Shown here one piece after another: positions 1 through 10,996 of a stretch of 30,222 nt of DNA (its first letter is position 1; each line of letters starts with the position of its first letter). Made by a program: the position numbers and the translations under genes. The stretch spans positions 1-30,222 of the forward strand of contig JASVEC010000219.1 in NCBI GenBank assembly GCA_030770535.1, written 5' to 3'. This stretch comes from Batkoa obscura. Its lineage: Eukaryota; Entomophthoromycota; Entomophthoromycetes; Entomophthorales; Batkoaceae. The notes beneath the pieces are model-generated. The model was not told the DNA's origin and made no database searches. It saw only the letters and a list, made by a program, of their open reading frames with translations.

Positions 1-2087
1 TCCTTTTCCTAAAATAATAATAGGTTTAGATTTTAACTATTGACGTTATTGTTATTATTGTTTACTTTATCTTCCTGTTTTAATTCACCTGTTTCTATAA
101 TATCTACATGAATAGTTGATAAAATTTCATTATTTTAGTTTGCAATCATTTACTTTGATTATCAGGGATACCATCAGCTTGACTCATACGTAAGAAATTC
201 ATCCCATCATCAACTAAGAACAATTTAGTTTAAATAGTCGAAGTATGAGTTAAATTACCTTTTAGTCTTAGTATCCCTTGGGGATTCTCGTTAAGTTTAC
301 AATTACTATTAGATGATGATAATTCTTTTTCTTTTACTATAAACATAAATGTTAAAATTGTCTCTTAATTATTAGATAATTTCTACCCTGCTCATTTAAT
401 TGATTAGGCTGTTTCACCTCTTTCTTTCTAAATATCCCCCTTATTACTCTAACATGATTAGCTACTCTTGGAATAAATCTCACCGGCTTAGGTGAAGTGG
501 GTGATCGATGAGTAATTGTTTTTTTCCTCCTAATAGCACTACCCATTTTTTTATTATGCACTATTTATCTTTAATTATCAACTTTTGTTTTTTTTTTAAA
601 TTACTTTTTTCAAGCAAAGCCCATTCTTTTTCTTTTTCTTTTTGTTCTCTTAGTGTACTTCTTTTATATTCTCTATTTTGTTGTGATACTACCTAAATTT
701 AGTATAAGAACTTAAGCTTGAAATAAAGATTACTTTGGTCCATTAATTTCCTTAAACCCACATCATCAAGCACTATCACTTCTTTTTTATTGTACCTATC
801 TTTACTGGAACTCAACCTATTTAAGCTAGCGTTTGAAGCTGAATAGCTTTGAACTAATATTAAATAAGTTAATCATATACACTTCATTCTAAAACAAATA
901 AATTCCAACTGTTTTTGATACATTCTGGTCTCCAGTTTAATTCAATATGTAAAGACCAGAAAATAATAATATACCTGTAGGTGATTCACGTATGAAGGTT
1001 CCAGGTATAGAATCAATAGGTGGTCTAATAACAGCTACTTACGTTAATAAAATGATGATATTGGAAGTGATATAATTTACTTTGGCTCATCATATGAATA
1101 CCTCTTTGCTGCTTTTCAAACATAGCTTTTTCAGGAGTGATTAAATTCCTATCCTTTAGAAAATTTGCAGGACCTTGAGTAATGACATTGTGAGCAGATT
1201 TAGCCGCATCTATTTATACTAAATTAACCAACATTAATAAATAAGTTAAGAATTTACTTTGATTCATGTGATTTTCAGTTTTGATTTTTGAAAATGGGGT
1301 ATCAACATCGGAAGTAGATAAATCCTTCTTTTTCGAATCATCTCTAGAACTTTGCTTTGAATTATTTCCTTCAGCTGTAAAAATCAGAACCATTTTTGTA
1401 ATTATTAATGTGCAATTATTACTCAATGGTTTAAAGTTCTGTCTTTGTTTATTTACTATAACTGAGCTGGAGCGATTGCTATCTTCATGTTGTTTGTAAA
1501 CAAAATGTTCTGTTTTATTTAATTGTAAACCTGAATTCTCTTTAAGCAGCTCCATTCTCTGTTCTTCGCATAAGTAGGAAAATGTCTGTAACTCCCTGTT
1601 GTTTTTATTCAGTTTACTTACTATCAATAGGCTATAATTAATTTGGTGATATATTTAATAGATTTACTTTTATCCTTTAATTTTAAGGCGTTTCCTTTGG
1701 CACTACCATTATTTGTAGACAAGTTGTATAATTTAGGTGTGCTATGTGCAGAAAACCCAGCAACCAAATTATGAAACGAAGCTACAGTTTTATTTCTATC
1801 TAAAGCTAAATTTTGCTCATACTAAAATCAAGATTAGCAATATCGAAAAGCAATTGAAAATTATATACTAGTCTTGGGATTTCCTTAAAATTTGGTCCTA
1901 ATTCAGCTCCATGGTTAATCAAAAAATAATTAAAAAGCCTAGTCTTTTGGCTGGAATTCAATGTATGCCAATTAAATAACATATTTGCTAGTATTTCTTC
2001 ATTGAGCTCACAATCCTTTTCAGGCATCCAGTTTAACTTTAACTGGTCACTTAAGTCCTTTCCTTTATTATTAGTTTTTATAGACAT
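1..2087 (-). CDS. Multi-exon gene, 3' end outside window; tentative NELF-A-like protein
   Basis: I reconstructed thirteen exons on the minus strand by eye: 1869-2087, 1668-1821, 1423-1620, 1258-1374, 1081-1209, 975-1034, 734-853, 605-688, 387-560, 259-336, 154-213, 66-103 and 1-8 (partial). Every junction is GT..AG and the frame stays open through all twelve introns (44-57 bp, one of 121 bp), giving about 479 residues. Ten introns are phase 1, mostly with the donor A|GTAAAT or similar. The N-terminus (residues about 28-73, around EEILANMLFNWHTLNSSQKT) looks like a small helical domain. The middle is polar and Ser/Asn/Lys-rich, and a later block contains EVIVLDDVGL. The overall layout and that block resemble NELF-A (WHSC2; compare its VKLLDIS segment), a subunit of the factor that pauses RNA polymerase II. 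That name is a weak inference; the gene structure is much firmer. No start further upstream was examined beyond the ATG at 2087. Confidence 0.7.
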
Positions 2088-2099
2088 AAGCGATAAAAA

Positions 2100-2454
2100 A
2101 GCAAATTTTAATCTAGTGATCTTTTATTTTTGTTGTTTGTCCATTTTTTACGCAACGTAAAAACTTAGAACCATTACCAAAATTTAGTAGGGGGCGATGA
2201 CCAGGTAGATAGTTTTCTTCATTTCAAAAAACTTCCTACTTTAAATAAAATTTTGTTCTAATTAAAATAACAGCTAGTCAAATCCAGGAATTAGCTGCCA
2301 AATACTTTTGATAAAGTTAGATTATGGAGGTTAATGTTAAGGTTCTTGATAGATGTGAATTAATGGTTTATTTCATAAAAGTTAGTACTACTAAAAAAGA
2401 TTACAATTTACCTCTGATCAATATTCTTTACTAAAAATTCCTTGAAAATAGGTT
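2100..2454. other. Intergenic, AT-rich
   Basis: This is the 5' flank of the minus-strand gene ending at 2087, followed by spacer before the first decayed gene copy. I see no ORF, RNA gene or clear repeat here. Confidence 0.5.
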
Positions 2455-3010
2455 CATTTCCTAATTTACTAAATTTATCTTAATTTGTTAAAATCACTTA
2501 CATCGATGAATAAGTATATATATTTGGCCATAAAAAAGTATAAATCTTATAGTATTTTATCTTTTAAGTGTTTCTTTAAGTTATGATGATTTACTTAGAG
2601 AATCGGAATCAAATGTTATTATTTTTACACATCTAATCCTTACATCAGCAGGTGGAGGGGTGCGCCATGACTATTCTATCAATTATAAAACTCTATTTGG
2701 CTATCCTGAAATAGAGCCTATGGGTGATCCAGAATGAGTAAAAAGCCTCCCAGATTTAACTGTAAATATAATATCATCGTGGTTGACCAGCTATAACTCT
2801 GAAATGCAATTAGGAAAATCTCCATATCATAAAAGGATTGGCTGTAAGTGCATTCCATGGACTCATATTATATGACCTTATTATATCGTATGTATGTATT
2901 TTAGATCACCATTATGCAATTTATAAAATAGTATGGAAAACAAAGTAGTTGATATGGCATAAACAACCTAATTCGATTAGAAAATTCATATATTTGAAAC
3001 CATAAACCAA
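2455..3010 (+). pseudogene. Decayed gene copy 1 of an unrecognised tandem pair
   Basis: From about 2575 one frame reads a protein-like stretch of roughly 90 codons, including SAGGGVRHDYSINYKTLFGY, interrupted by one TGA at about 2737. An intron with donor GTAAGT at about 2844 and acceptor TTTTAG at about 2904 joins in frame to HHYAIYKIVWKTK and then a stop. A TATA-like AT stretch lies near 2530. The upstream flank, first exon and second exon all resemble the stretch at 3280-3880. I do not recognise the family; with the stop codon it is probably non-functional. Confidence 0.5.
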
Positions 3011-3279
3011 GACACTTAAAGGACTTGCTCCATTATACCTTGATACTTTTTGTACTTTGTCTTGATACATGAGTATTTCTAAAAATTTAAATCAAAAGTT
3101 AGAAGCAATTTGCTATACATTGCTTGTGGAAATATATCAAAAAGCACTTTTGGAATTTTATACAAAACTCACTTAGATATATTTTTAATATTAGATGCAT
3201 ATTATTTAACTGTTTCTTTATTTTTAATTTGATACTCTTTTTTATATATATAACCTTATTATCTCGTTAGATTTCAATC

Positions 3280-3880
3280 CCAAATTACCAAGTTTATCTA
3301 ACTTAAGTAAAACACTTACCTTAGATTGAATGCCTCAATATTTAGTTAACTATAAAAAGCCAATAAAGGATTTTTATCAATTATCTTTTGTCTATTTAAA
3401 CAATTGAGCCATAAGTTGATATATATAAGATGGTGCTTTACGATCCATTGACTGACGAATCAGACAGAGAAATTTATATATTCGTATGTATAATTCTTAT
3501 CCTAATAGGCAAATGGGACGACTATGGCTATTCTATTGACCTGTGCTTTGGGTTAGCCCATCCCAAAATACAAGCTATGAACAGTTCCGAAAGAATGACC
3601 GGACCTACTAACTTCAAGTATGATTCTAGAAGTAATCATACCACGTAATAACCTAACTATTGCTATAAGATACAATCGTAATGATTCTCAAACCACGAGA
3701 AAGATGTGCATGAAAACTACTACATAAGTATATGTTAAATAATGGTTTCCTGTACAGTGTGTACTTGTTAAGTACCACTCGCACAATTTATAAAATAGTA
3801 GAAGAAAATCAAGTATCTAAATTGGAAAAACTAAATCAATTTGACAATCAAACCCAAAAGATTGAAATCATAATCACAAT
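3280..3880 (+). pseudogene. Decayed gene copy 2 of the same unrecognised tandem pair
   Basis: The ORF at 3430-3648 (72 codons) aligns with copy 1. Shared spacing includes YD-L--ES, an IF...IL block, DY-YSI, an FG..P.I motif and a following Met. The second-exon similarity reappears at about 3780-3840, where TIYKIVEENQ matches AIYKIVWKTK of copy 1. The upstream flanks also match (a run like TTTATCTAACTT, ACACTTAC, then CTATAAAAAGC at about 3350). The first ORF runs to a stop without an obvious intron donor, so the copy looks broken or heavily diverged. No family is recognised. Confidence 0.5.
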
Positions 3881-3980
3881 AAAAAACATTCAAAAAACAT
3901 AATGTATTCTATTTTATTTATTACTTTTCGATTTTGTATTAATATATTTATATTTATATTAGATCAAAAATAAAGTCTAT

Positions 3981-6105
3981 TCATAAAGGAACTTTAACGA
4001 GGGTTAAAAGCGATTCGATGTGCATCGTCTGAGGAAACATATCGAAGGGTTTAACTTTCACTATTTTGTATGTAAAGCTCATTTTTTTGGCCTCACCCTT
4101 AATATAAGACGTGTATTGTTTAACTATTTCTTTATCACTTTCCTGTGTAAAACTTTCCCAGTTCTTTTCTGCTTCTAAAGGCGAAATAAATTCCGGACAA
4201 ATCTCCCTGATATTTTCAACTGAATTTATCTTTGGCATATTTCCTTGACTTACATTTCCTCCAGTCAAATCAAGTAGCATTTGGAGATCACGTGCTTGTG
4301 TAAATGGATTACATGATACATATACAATACTTGAGGGTGCAAAGTCGATTAATTGTTTAATAAAACTAAACATAAGTTAGAATAATTTAATACTATATAA
4401 AAATGAACTTACTCTTCACTGCATCCTTTCCTTGGAGGATCAATGATGACTGCTGTTTCATCTCCATTAAATTCCAACCCCTTAAAAATGACCTCAGCTT
4501 CACCTAACTTAAATGAGCAATTATCGATGTTGTTTAACTCAGCATTTTTAGATGCAAATGCAATTGATTGGTCATTAACATCTACCCCAACTACTTTTTC
4601 AAAAGCAGAAGAACAAGCAACTGCAAATAATCCAGATCCACAATAAACATCTAATAGATATTTTGGTTTTTGAGCTAATGGAGCATTGGTAAATTCGGAC
4701 ATTACATATTCTGTAAGCCTTGGTAAGATCGAAGCATTCACTTGGAAGAAAGAACCTAAAGTTGAAATGTAAACATTGAAATATATAGCAAACTAAAGAT
4801 ATATTACCACTTGGGTACTTGAACCTTAAATCACCAACAGGTTGGGTCACAATCCCTTTATGAGTATTAACTACATCCACTACTTCATTACCATTATCGT
4901 CTTTAGTCAAAGACTCTCTTATAATTAATGTTGCACCACGCTTATAACTATCCAACTGTTTATTTACTTTTTCTCTTTCCAGTTTATACCCATTACTTAC
5001 AGCTGGAGTAGCCAAAATACAATCTTCAATATCCATAATTTTTCTTCTACCTTTCTCATTGAATCCGATATCAGCTTTTAACCCAACTTCACTACATTTA
5101 GTCTCAGATCCCTCCTTTGTGCTACTTTTAGGCTTATCAAAATGAGGTGTTAATTTTGTTCTATAATTGAATTTCAATGGCGATTCCTCTGGTTTGTCAA
5201 AGTGAATTAATTCCATAAGTGGCCTTGATCCATAAAGAAAAGCCCTCTTTAATAAATTTTCTTTTAATTCCAATTGTGTTTCATATGTAAAGTTTTGCCA
5301 TTGACAACCAGAACAAGTTCCAAAGTACTTGCATGGAGCTTCAGTTAGTTTAAGTGAACTATTCCCTCTTGATATCAGCTCTACAAAATCTCCTTCAGAG
5401 TACCCCCTTTTTAATATAAGGTTAAAAGATTAAATATAATCAAATGAAGCTACCTGCAATGGGAAAACACCCTAGTTTTTACAATATCACCGATAGTTGT
5501 AAATGGAACTAATATAAACCAATCTTTAACATCTTTAGTAACACCAATACCAGTTCCTATAGTTGAAGATATTTAAGGATAAGTTTAAACGAAAGATAGC
5601 CAACTTTACCATTAGATGCTAGTTTAACAATTTCGACTTCGTACTCAGTAAATCGCTCAAATGGTAAATATTCATAAAATAAAGATTTATTAAAGTCTTC
5701 ATTCTTTTTAGAGTTTATTAACTTTGGGTTTAACGAATGTAAATCCATTAATATATTCGAGTCTGATGGCATTGGCTTTGGCTTCTTTAGTTTCTTTTTC
5801 TTTGGTTGTTTTTTATTTGAATTCTCTAGTTCATTACTTTCTGTTTTTATTTTTTTGTTTATTTGTGTATCTAAAAAGTTAGGACTTATTTAAATAAGTT
5901 AAAATCATTTACCTTCATTTAAATTATCTGCTCTATTGTCAGTTGCAGCTGACTCGGTATACCCATTTGCCTTGATATCACAAACTTTATCGCTGTTATT
6001 TAATATGTCTTTGATATCACTCATTCTACTTAAATAACTAAAATTATCTTTATTAAAAATTCGAGCTTTATTAACAAACTTAAAGATTTGATTGAAAGAT
6101 CTCAT
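3981..6105 (-). CDS. TRM2: tRNA (uracil-5-)-methyltransferase, six exons (Trm2/TRMT2A/RumA family)
   Basis: Exons on the minus strand are 5913-6105, 5610-5870, 5454-5556, 4808-5406, 4413-4755 and 3981-4365, totalling 627 codons plus stop (yeast Trm2 is about 640). Introns are 42-53 bp, all GT..AG, and every phase fits. The enzyme makes 5-methyluridine at position 54 of the tRNA T-loop using S-adenosylmethionine. Visible parts are a Lys-rich linker (residues 85-97); a TRAM-like domain (about 135-200); Fe-S cysteines C211, C217, C220 and C315, the RumA pattern; an SAM-binding motif LLDVYCGSGLF (419-429); DPPRKGC (491-497); the nucleophile C518 in YVSCNPFTQARD; and the C-terminal MHIESL with the presumed general base E617. 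The first 27 residues are basic and hydroxylated without acidic residues until D20, like a mitochondrial presequence. A second Met at 28 could start a non-mitochondrial form. Confidence 0.93.
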
Positions 6106-6201
6106 TTAATAAGATAATCTAATTCCAAGGGTATTTATTCTTTTTAAACATGTAGTATAACTCTTTATAAACTAAAGATTTAGTATATAGCAAGCAGGGA
6201 T

Positions 6202-6273
6202 GGCCAAATGGTCTAGTGGTATGATTCACCCTTAGGGTGGGTGAGGTCCCGGGTTCAATTCCCGGTTTGGCCC
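6202..6273 (+). tRNA. tRNA-Pro (anticodon AGG)
   Basis: A complete 72-nt cloverleaf with no intron. The acceptor arms GGCCAAA (6202-6208) and TTTGGCC (6266-6272) pair fully, with discriminator C. The anticodon stem CACCC/GGGTG encloses the loop TTAGGGT, anticodon AGG. The T arm reads GTTCAAT in its loop and keeps T54. The internal A box (TGGTCTAGTGG) and B box (GGTTCAATTCC) are present. It is divergent from TRM2, with only 96 bp between them. Confidence 0.97.
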
Positions 6274-6284
6274 TTTCAGACTGC

Positions 6285-6289
6285 TTTTT
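6285..6289 (+). terminator. RNA polymerase III terminator of tRNA-Pro
   Basis: A run of five T residues lies 11 bases after the tRNA end, the usual Pol III stop signal. Confidence 0.75.
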
Positions 6290-6398
6290 GTCAATAAATC
6301 CTTTATAGGCTTTGGAATGCTATTTTTCTATTAAAAATTATCAATAGTGAAAACATCTTATGCATTTCAAAGCTTTTATTATCCAAGAAAGTAGTATA

Positions 6399-6498
6399 TG
6401 GGGATGTATTTTTTTGTTTAAGAATTTTACCAACGATCTTTCCACTCAAATAGTGCTTAAAAAATGGAAAAATAATGAAACTAAAAAAAACAGCCTCA
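6399..6498 (+). mobile_element. MITE copy A, about 100 bp, flanked by TA
   Basis: The element starts TGGGGATGTATTTTTTTG and ends with AAAACAGCCTCA; the dinucleotide TA lies on both sides (6397-6398, 6499-6500). The interior carries the family core CCACTCAAATAGTGCTTAAA followed by an AATGGAAAAA tract. The orientation is arbitrary and defined by this copy. Confidence 0.85.
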
Positions 6499-6762
6499 TA
6501 TTGTATAGACATAAAAAAGTAGATGATAAGTTTGTTTATGGTTTTTTTTTAGTATTATTCAAAAGATTTTAAAGTTGAAGAAAGTAAAAAAAAAATCAGT
6601 CTATTAAAATATTTCTATAATGAATTATTCTTTTTTGATTAAATAGAGTTAGTTTCAAATATTTAAATTACTATCATTTTGATATTTATAATCTTCTATA
6701 GATGAACACTTTAAATATAATATTAACTTTTAATGTAATTCAAAATTTTAAAAAAATAAATT
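6499..6762. other. AT-rich spacer between MITE copies A and B
   Basis: Very AT-rich, with homopolymer runs (poly-T at about 6541, poly-A at about 6587). No gene or structured RNA is seen. Confidence 0.5.
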
Positions 6763-6862
6763 TGGGGATGTATTTTTATGTTTAAGAATTTTATTAACAA
6801 ATTTTCTACTCAAATAGTGCTTAGAAGATGGGAAAAGTAATGAAACTAAAAAAATATCCCCA
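6763..6862 (+). mobile_element. MITE copy B
   Basis: Starts TGGGGATGTATTTTTATG and ends AAATATCCCCA. The core CTCAAATAGTGCTTAGAAGA matches the family. The flanks read TT on both sides rather than TA, so the target site has drifted or the edge is one or two bases off. Confidence 0.85.
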
Positions 6863-7436
6863 TTTAATTATTAAAAATTCAAAACTAATATACTACTGTT
6901 TATTAATTGTATACACCATATTTTAAAATACTCATAATTTTAAAAAGAGCTAAATTTACATTTATGTTTCATTGAATCTTAATTAACAGATTCTATTGTT
7001 TTAAAAGAATCTATTTAATGACTTTTTCAAATATTCCTTTTTTGGCCTGTTTTATTTCTTGTAAATGAGTGATAGTTTTTTTTAAATGTTTTCAATTTAC
7101 TTAACTAATTCTGTTTGTTACTATACCAAAGGTCTATTCGTTTCTTTTTATTAAATTGATCCGATAGACGGAATATTAATTTTTAAAAGATGCAAAATAA
7201 AAATAGTGTAAAAAGCTACTTTTATCACTACCTATATAATTGGGTTTCTTTTATAAATATTGGCTTAATATCAATGTTATATATGTATTAACTTTATATT
7301 ATTAGCATCATTTATAACTCATAAAATATGTTGATTGTTTAAAATCTCCGAGCATTTGAGGAGCGTCCCTCAAATCCCTTTTATTAATATTGTTATTTCT
7401 CTTATCAAAGAAGAGCCATTTATATTCACTATGAGT
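6863..7436. other. Intergenic, AT-rich
   Basis: Spacer between a MITE and the P450 relic. I see no ORF, RNA gene or repeat that I can support. It may contain the decayed promoter and amino end of the P450. Confidence 0.4.
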
Positions 7437-8763
7437 AGGTATTTCGGTTGGCAATGGAAAAAACCAAGTATGTGTGGTTTGGTGGCAGGGGAAATGTGAA
7501 GTAATAGTATGGGATGGGTTAAGAATTAAGCATGTTTTTGAAAAAAAAGGATCATGTATTTAAAGAAACTAACTAGAACGTAAATTTTTTAGGATCTCTA
7601 GCATCATTTCTAATGATAACGAAAAACGGAAGCGTCGCCGTCGTATTACCGATCTACCATTTAAAAAAAGTTGGTCTGTAGAGCTTTTTAGTGATAGTAG
7701 TAAGGGTCTTGTTGAAAAAATTAGAGAGAATAGTAATAAATCAGTAATGATAGATGTTCTTTTTCAACGCTTTACTTTGGATGTTTTAGGAAAAGGCTTA
7801 TTTAGTTTTGATTTTGAAGCAATTAGAAACAATGGAAAAAGGAAAATGATGAAAGTTTATAGTGAAATCTTAAAAGAATTATTTAATTTAATATATTTTA
7901 TTTTCCTTATATCAGAATCTGTTGTTCCGTCATGAGAATATTATCACTATAAAATTGATGAGCTCTGTTCATTTTTAGCTGATATTATTGGAGTTCGTAC
8001 GAAAGAAATTGAAAGTAGAAATAGTAAAGATGGTTTTGTTAGTTTGATGCTTAATAATATGACGAGACCAACTAAAGAAGTTTAACTACTGATGAAGTAG
8101 TAAATAACTTGTCTGCTTTCTTTTTAGCAGAGGATAATACTATAGTAAATTCTCTTACTTCTACCATTCATTTTTTCTCAAAATATCCAGAAATCCAAGG
8201 AAAAACTCAAAGAACTAATTAATATTTTAGGTAATAGTGGGAACTGTATACCATCTCATGAACAGTAAAAAAAGCCTTATTTATCTAAACTGCTTTATCA
8301 AAGAAACCATGTAGTTTATTACTACAGTTAGTTCATTAAAACGCTACTGTGTTAAGGATGAGATCATCCCTAATGGGGCGCTGATTAAAAAGGAGGCCTA
8401 TGTTACTTACCATTTTTGGGTATTGCGCCATACTTAAAAGTACTTTCCAAACCCAGAAAAATTCGATCCCAATCGCTTCTTGGACCCACATAGTGAGGAA
8501 ATTAATTCATGGATGGCATTTAGCTACAGCTTTAGGCTGTGTAAGAGTATCACTATTGTTATTTAACTAATCATTTTTTAGATATTGTTATTAACTTTTC
8601 ATTAATTGAACGAAGGGTTGGGTTCTTATTGTTATTACAAAAATATCAAACTAAATTAGGTCAGAATTCAAAACAACGGGAAAAGCTATTACTTATTACC
8701 ACTGGACTTATACTTTCAAAGGATTTGGATATTCAATTTATAAATAGGGTGGATATTATTTAA
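7437..8763 (+). pseudogene. Cytochrome P450 pseudogene
   Basis: P450 landmarks occur in order across several frames. These are an N-terminal segment with VIVWDGLRIKHVFEK (about 7510-7555); a C-helix-like KRKRRRITDLPFKKSW (7625 onward); an F-G helix region with RFTLDVLGKGLFSFDFEA (about 7768-7821); an I-helix remnant FFLAEDNTIVNSLT; a K-helix FIKETM where the Arg of ExxR is a stop codon; NPEKFDPNRFLDP (about 8450); and a C-terminal segment ending LLLITTGLILSKDLDIQFIN. The heme loop reads FSYSFRLCKS instead of FxxGxRxCxG. At least a stop at 7933, a frame change near 7490, one near 8085 and the damaged heme loop make it inactive. P450s are expanded by tandem duplication in Conidiobolus, so an intact paralogue elsewhere is likely. 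Confidence 0.88.
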
Positions 8764-8933
8764 AGCCAATGAAGGAATAAAGTATTAAAAAAACTATACT
8801 TTATTATTTTATTTAAATCATTTACTTGTAAACTAAAATCATTTGTAAATGCAGTAAAATTTACTTTAAAGAATGGTCACTTATTTAATATTAAACCATT
8901 TCTTACTATTATATATAGTAGGCAAAACTAGTA

Positions 8934-9030
8934 TACGGGAGTGTTTTTTTACCTCATTATTTTTTCCATTTTTTAAGCGCTATTTAAGCGGAAATTTTGT
9001 TGGTAAAATTCTTATAAAAATACATCCCTA
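8934..9030 (-). mobile_element. MITE copy C, reverse orientation, flanked by TA
   Basis: Relative to copy A this copy is inverted: it begins TACGGGAGTGTTTTTTT and ends AAATACATCCCTA, with TA on each side (8932-8933, 9031-9032). The core reads TTTTTAAGCGCTATTTAAGC, a variant of the family core. Confidence 0.85.
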
Positions 9031-9305
9031 TATTATATTAAAAAAGTATAATTTCGCATATTAAATAAGTGATACCAATCTTTATTGTACGGAGTTATTC
9101 CTTTTGGTAGATAATACTAGTAAATAATAGTGCAAGATATATTTTTCTCAGCATTTTATTTTCGGAGGATTGTACATGATATTCATTGAAATATTAGTTA
9201 TACATATAAGCTGCTCGAGTTGTAAGTCAAAGGCTCTGCTATTACACTCGATTACAGTAAAATGAAATTTACAAATTGTCATTAATTTTTACATTTAAAA
9301 TAGTA

Positions 9306-9406
9306 TGGGGATGTATTTTTGTATTTAAGAGTTTTACCAACAATTTTTCCACTAAAATAGTGCTTAAAAGATGGAATAAGTAATGAAACCAAAAAAAACA
9401 TCCCTA
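9306..9406 (+). mobile_element. MITE copy D, flanked by TA
   Basis: Starts TGGGGATGTATTTTTGTA and ends AAAAACATCCCTA with TA at 9304-9305 and 9407-9408. The termini are near-perfect inverted repeats of about 13 bp. It carries the core ACTAAAATAGTGCTTAAAAG. Confidence 0.88.
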
Positions 9407-10900
9407 TATAATAAACTAATAAAATAAAGTAGGATAAAACTTTAAAGAGATCAAATTATGAAAAAGTTTTTCCACAATAGCTTACGTTTCCATAACACAT
9501 TGTGTTTACTTATAGTTAACTATCGGAAAGAAAGAGCAGTAAATCCGAGTCTATGAAATTCAATAATTTATCTTTAAAATAATGTTGTAAAATTATCCAA
9601 ATATACTAAACTTTACTAAAAAAATCTCACTGTTAAACTTTGGGCAAAGAATAAAAAGGGGTCAAGGGAGATAAGCTGGAATAAAAATTAATAGATTAAG
9701 AGTTGACATTTAAGTAACTTAAATATACTGAAAGAGAAAGCTACTTTTAAAAGTAACTTATGTAAAGTCAAAGTATGGGATTTTTTGTATTGTAAATAAA
9801 ATAAAATAAAACTCTTTCACTGACCGAATCATAGTATTTAAGTTAGGAATATAATAACTTAAATAATAAAAATCCTCTTTTTAGAAATAGAGTTTAATTG
9901 AATGTATAAAAAATATTAGGTTTATTAAATTTGATCATATTTTAATTTTTTTGCATGAATTATTAATTATTCCTTAAAATTAATTATTCAATTAGTATAC
10001 ATAAAAGTTACTCTTTAGATTATTTTTAAATTGAATATTATTTATTATATATAAAATAGCCCAATAGCGGTTTGTGGTGGCTTTATCAATAGCATATAAA
10101 TATTATAATATTATTTACTAAATTATTTTAAAATTAAATAAATGCTATGTTCTTTCAAAGTTCTCTCAAAGTAAACAATTCCTACCTTTTTTAATGAAAT
10201 CATTAAACTTTCTATAATAACACTAATAAAATTAATGGAGATATTTTGCTTTATTAAGAATAAAAATTTAGATGACAATATTTACACATATAATGATAAA
10301 ACAATCAATCAACTGATTTTACATAATAATATAATAAATGTCATTATAGTTGGTACCAGATTGCTAAAAATATTAAGTTAAACCATTTTTCTTTAAGGAT
10401 AGTATTTATCAAATATTAAGGGTCATTGTTAATTACTTATCGGAAAACATATGATTTTTTATTAAGAGGTAGATAAAAAAAATTTATGCTTTTTGTCAAA
10501 CTAAAAGGGGTTTTATATATTAAACATACAGAACTATACGTTTAATTACTTTTAGGAAAGAGTCATAAAGCGATAATAATAAACATAAGTCTAATTAATA
10601 TAAAAATGTAGTATTATTGCATGTATTCTAGATGAAATAATTTATAAACCATCAATAAGAATATATATCATTTTTTTTATAAATATAAATATGATCAATC
10701 ATGAAGTGAGCAGTTGTTTTATGTGATTTATTAAATTTTAGGTAGAATACTAAATCAACTAAAAGTAGTCAACTAGATTAATTTAGAAGAAATAAGTAAC
10801 TAACTTATCATCTGATAATATAGTAAATAAGTGGTTTATGATATTTACACCATTCTACATAAAATTTCAAAATATACAATGAATAGAGGAATAACAGGGT
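9407..10900. other. Long AT-rich gene desert
   Basis: About 1.5 kb of extremely AT-rich DNA upstream of the subtilase. It has frequent stops in all frames and no tRNA or MITE copy. The end nearest the subtilase presumably contains its regulatory region. Confidence 0.5.
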
Positions 10901-10912
10901 TTAATTCAAGGG

Positions 10913-10920
10913 TATATAAA
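10913..10920 (+). promoter_or_regulatory. TATA box of the subtilase gene
   Basis: TATATAAA lies 77 bp before the chosen ATG, a spacing that allows a short 5' untranslated leader. Confidence 0.6.
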
Positions 10921-10996
10921 CAGATTAAAATTTATCAAATGGGTTATCAAAAAAAAATCGACTGTTTTATACTCTCATATCAAATTGTATATAAAA

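Noticed and set aside
4599-5273. A stand-alone 224-residue ORF
   Set aside because: It is a TRM2 exon read through into the next intron; the spliced model explains it.
6303-6572. Short ORFs on both strands around MITE A
   Set aside because: They run through the MITE and AT-rich flanks and show no protein features.
10985-10996. TTG start four codons before the subtilase ATG
   Set aside because: Non-ATG starts are rare in fungi and the ATG at 10997 opens directly on the signal peptide.
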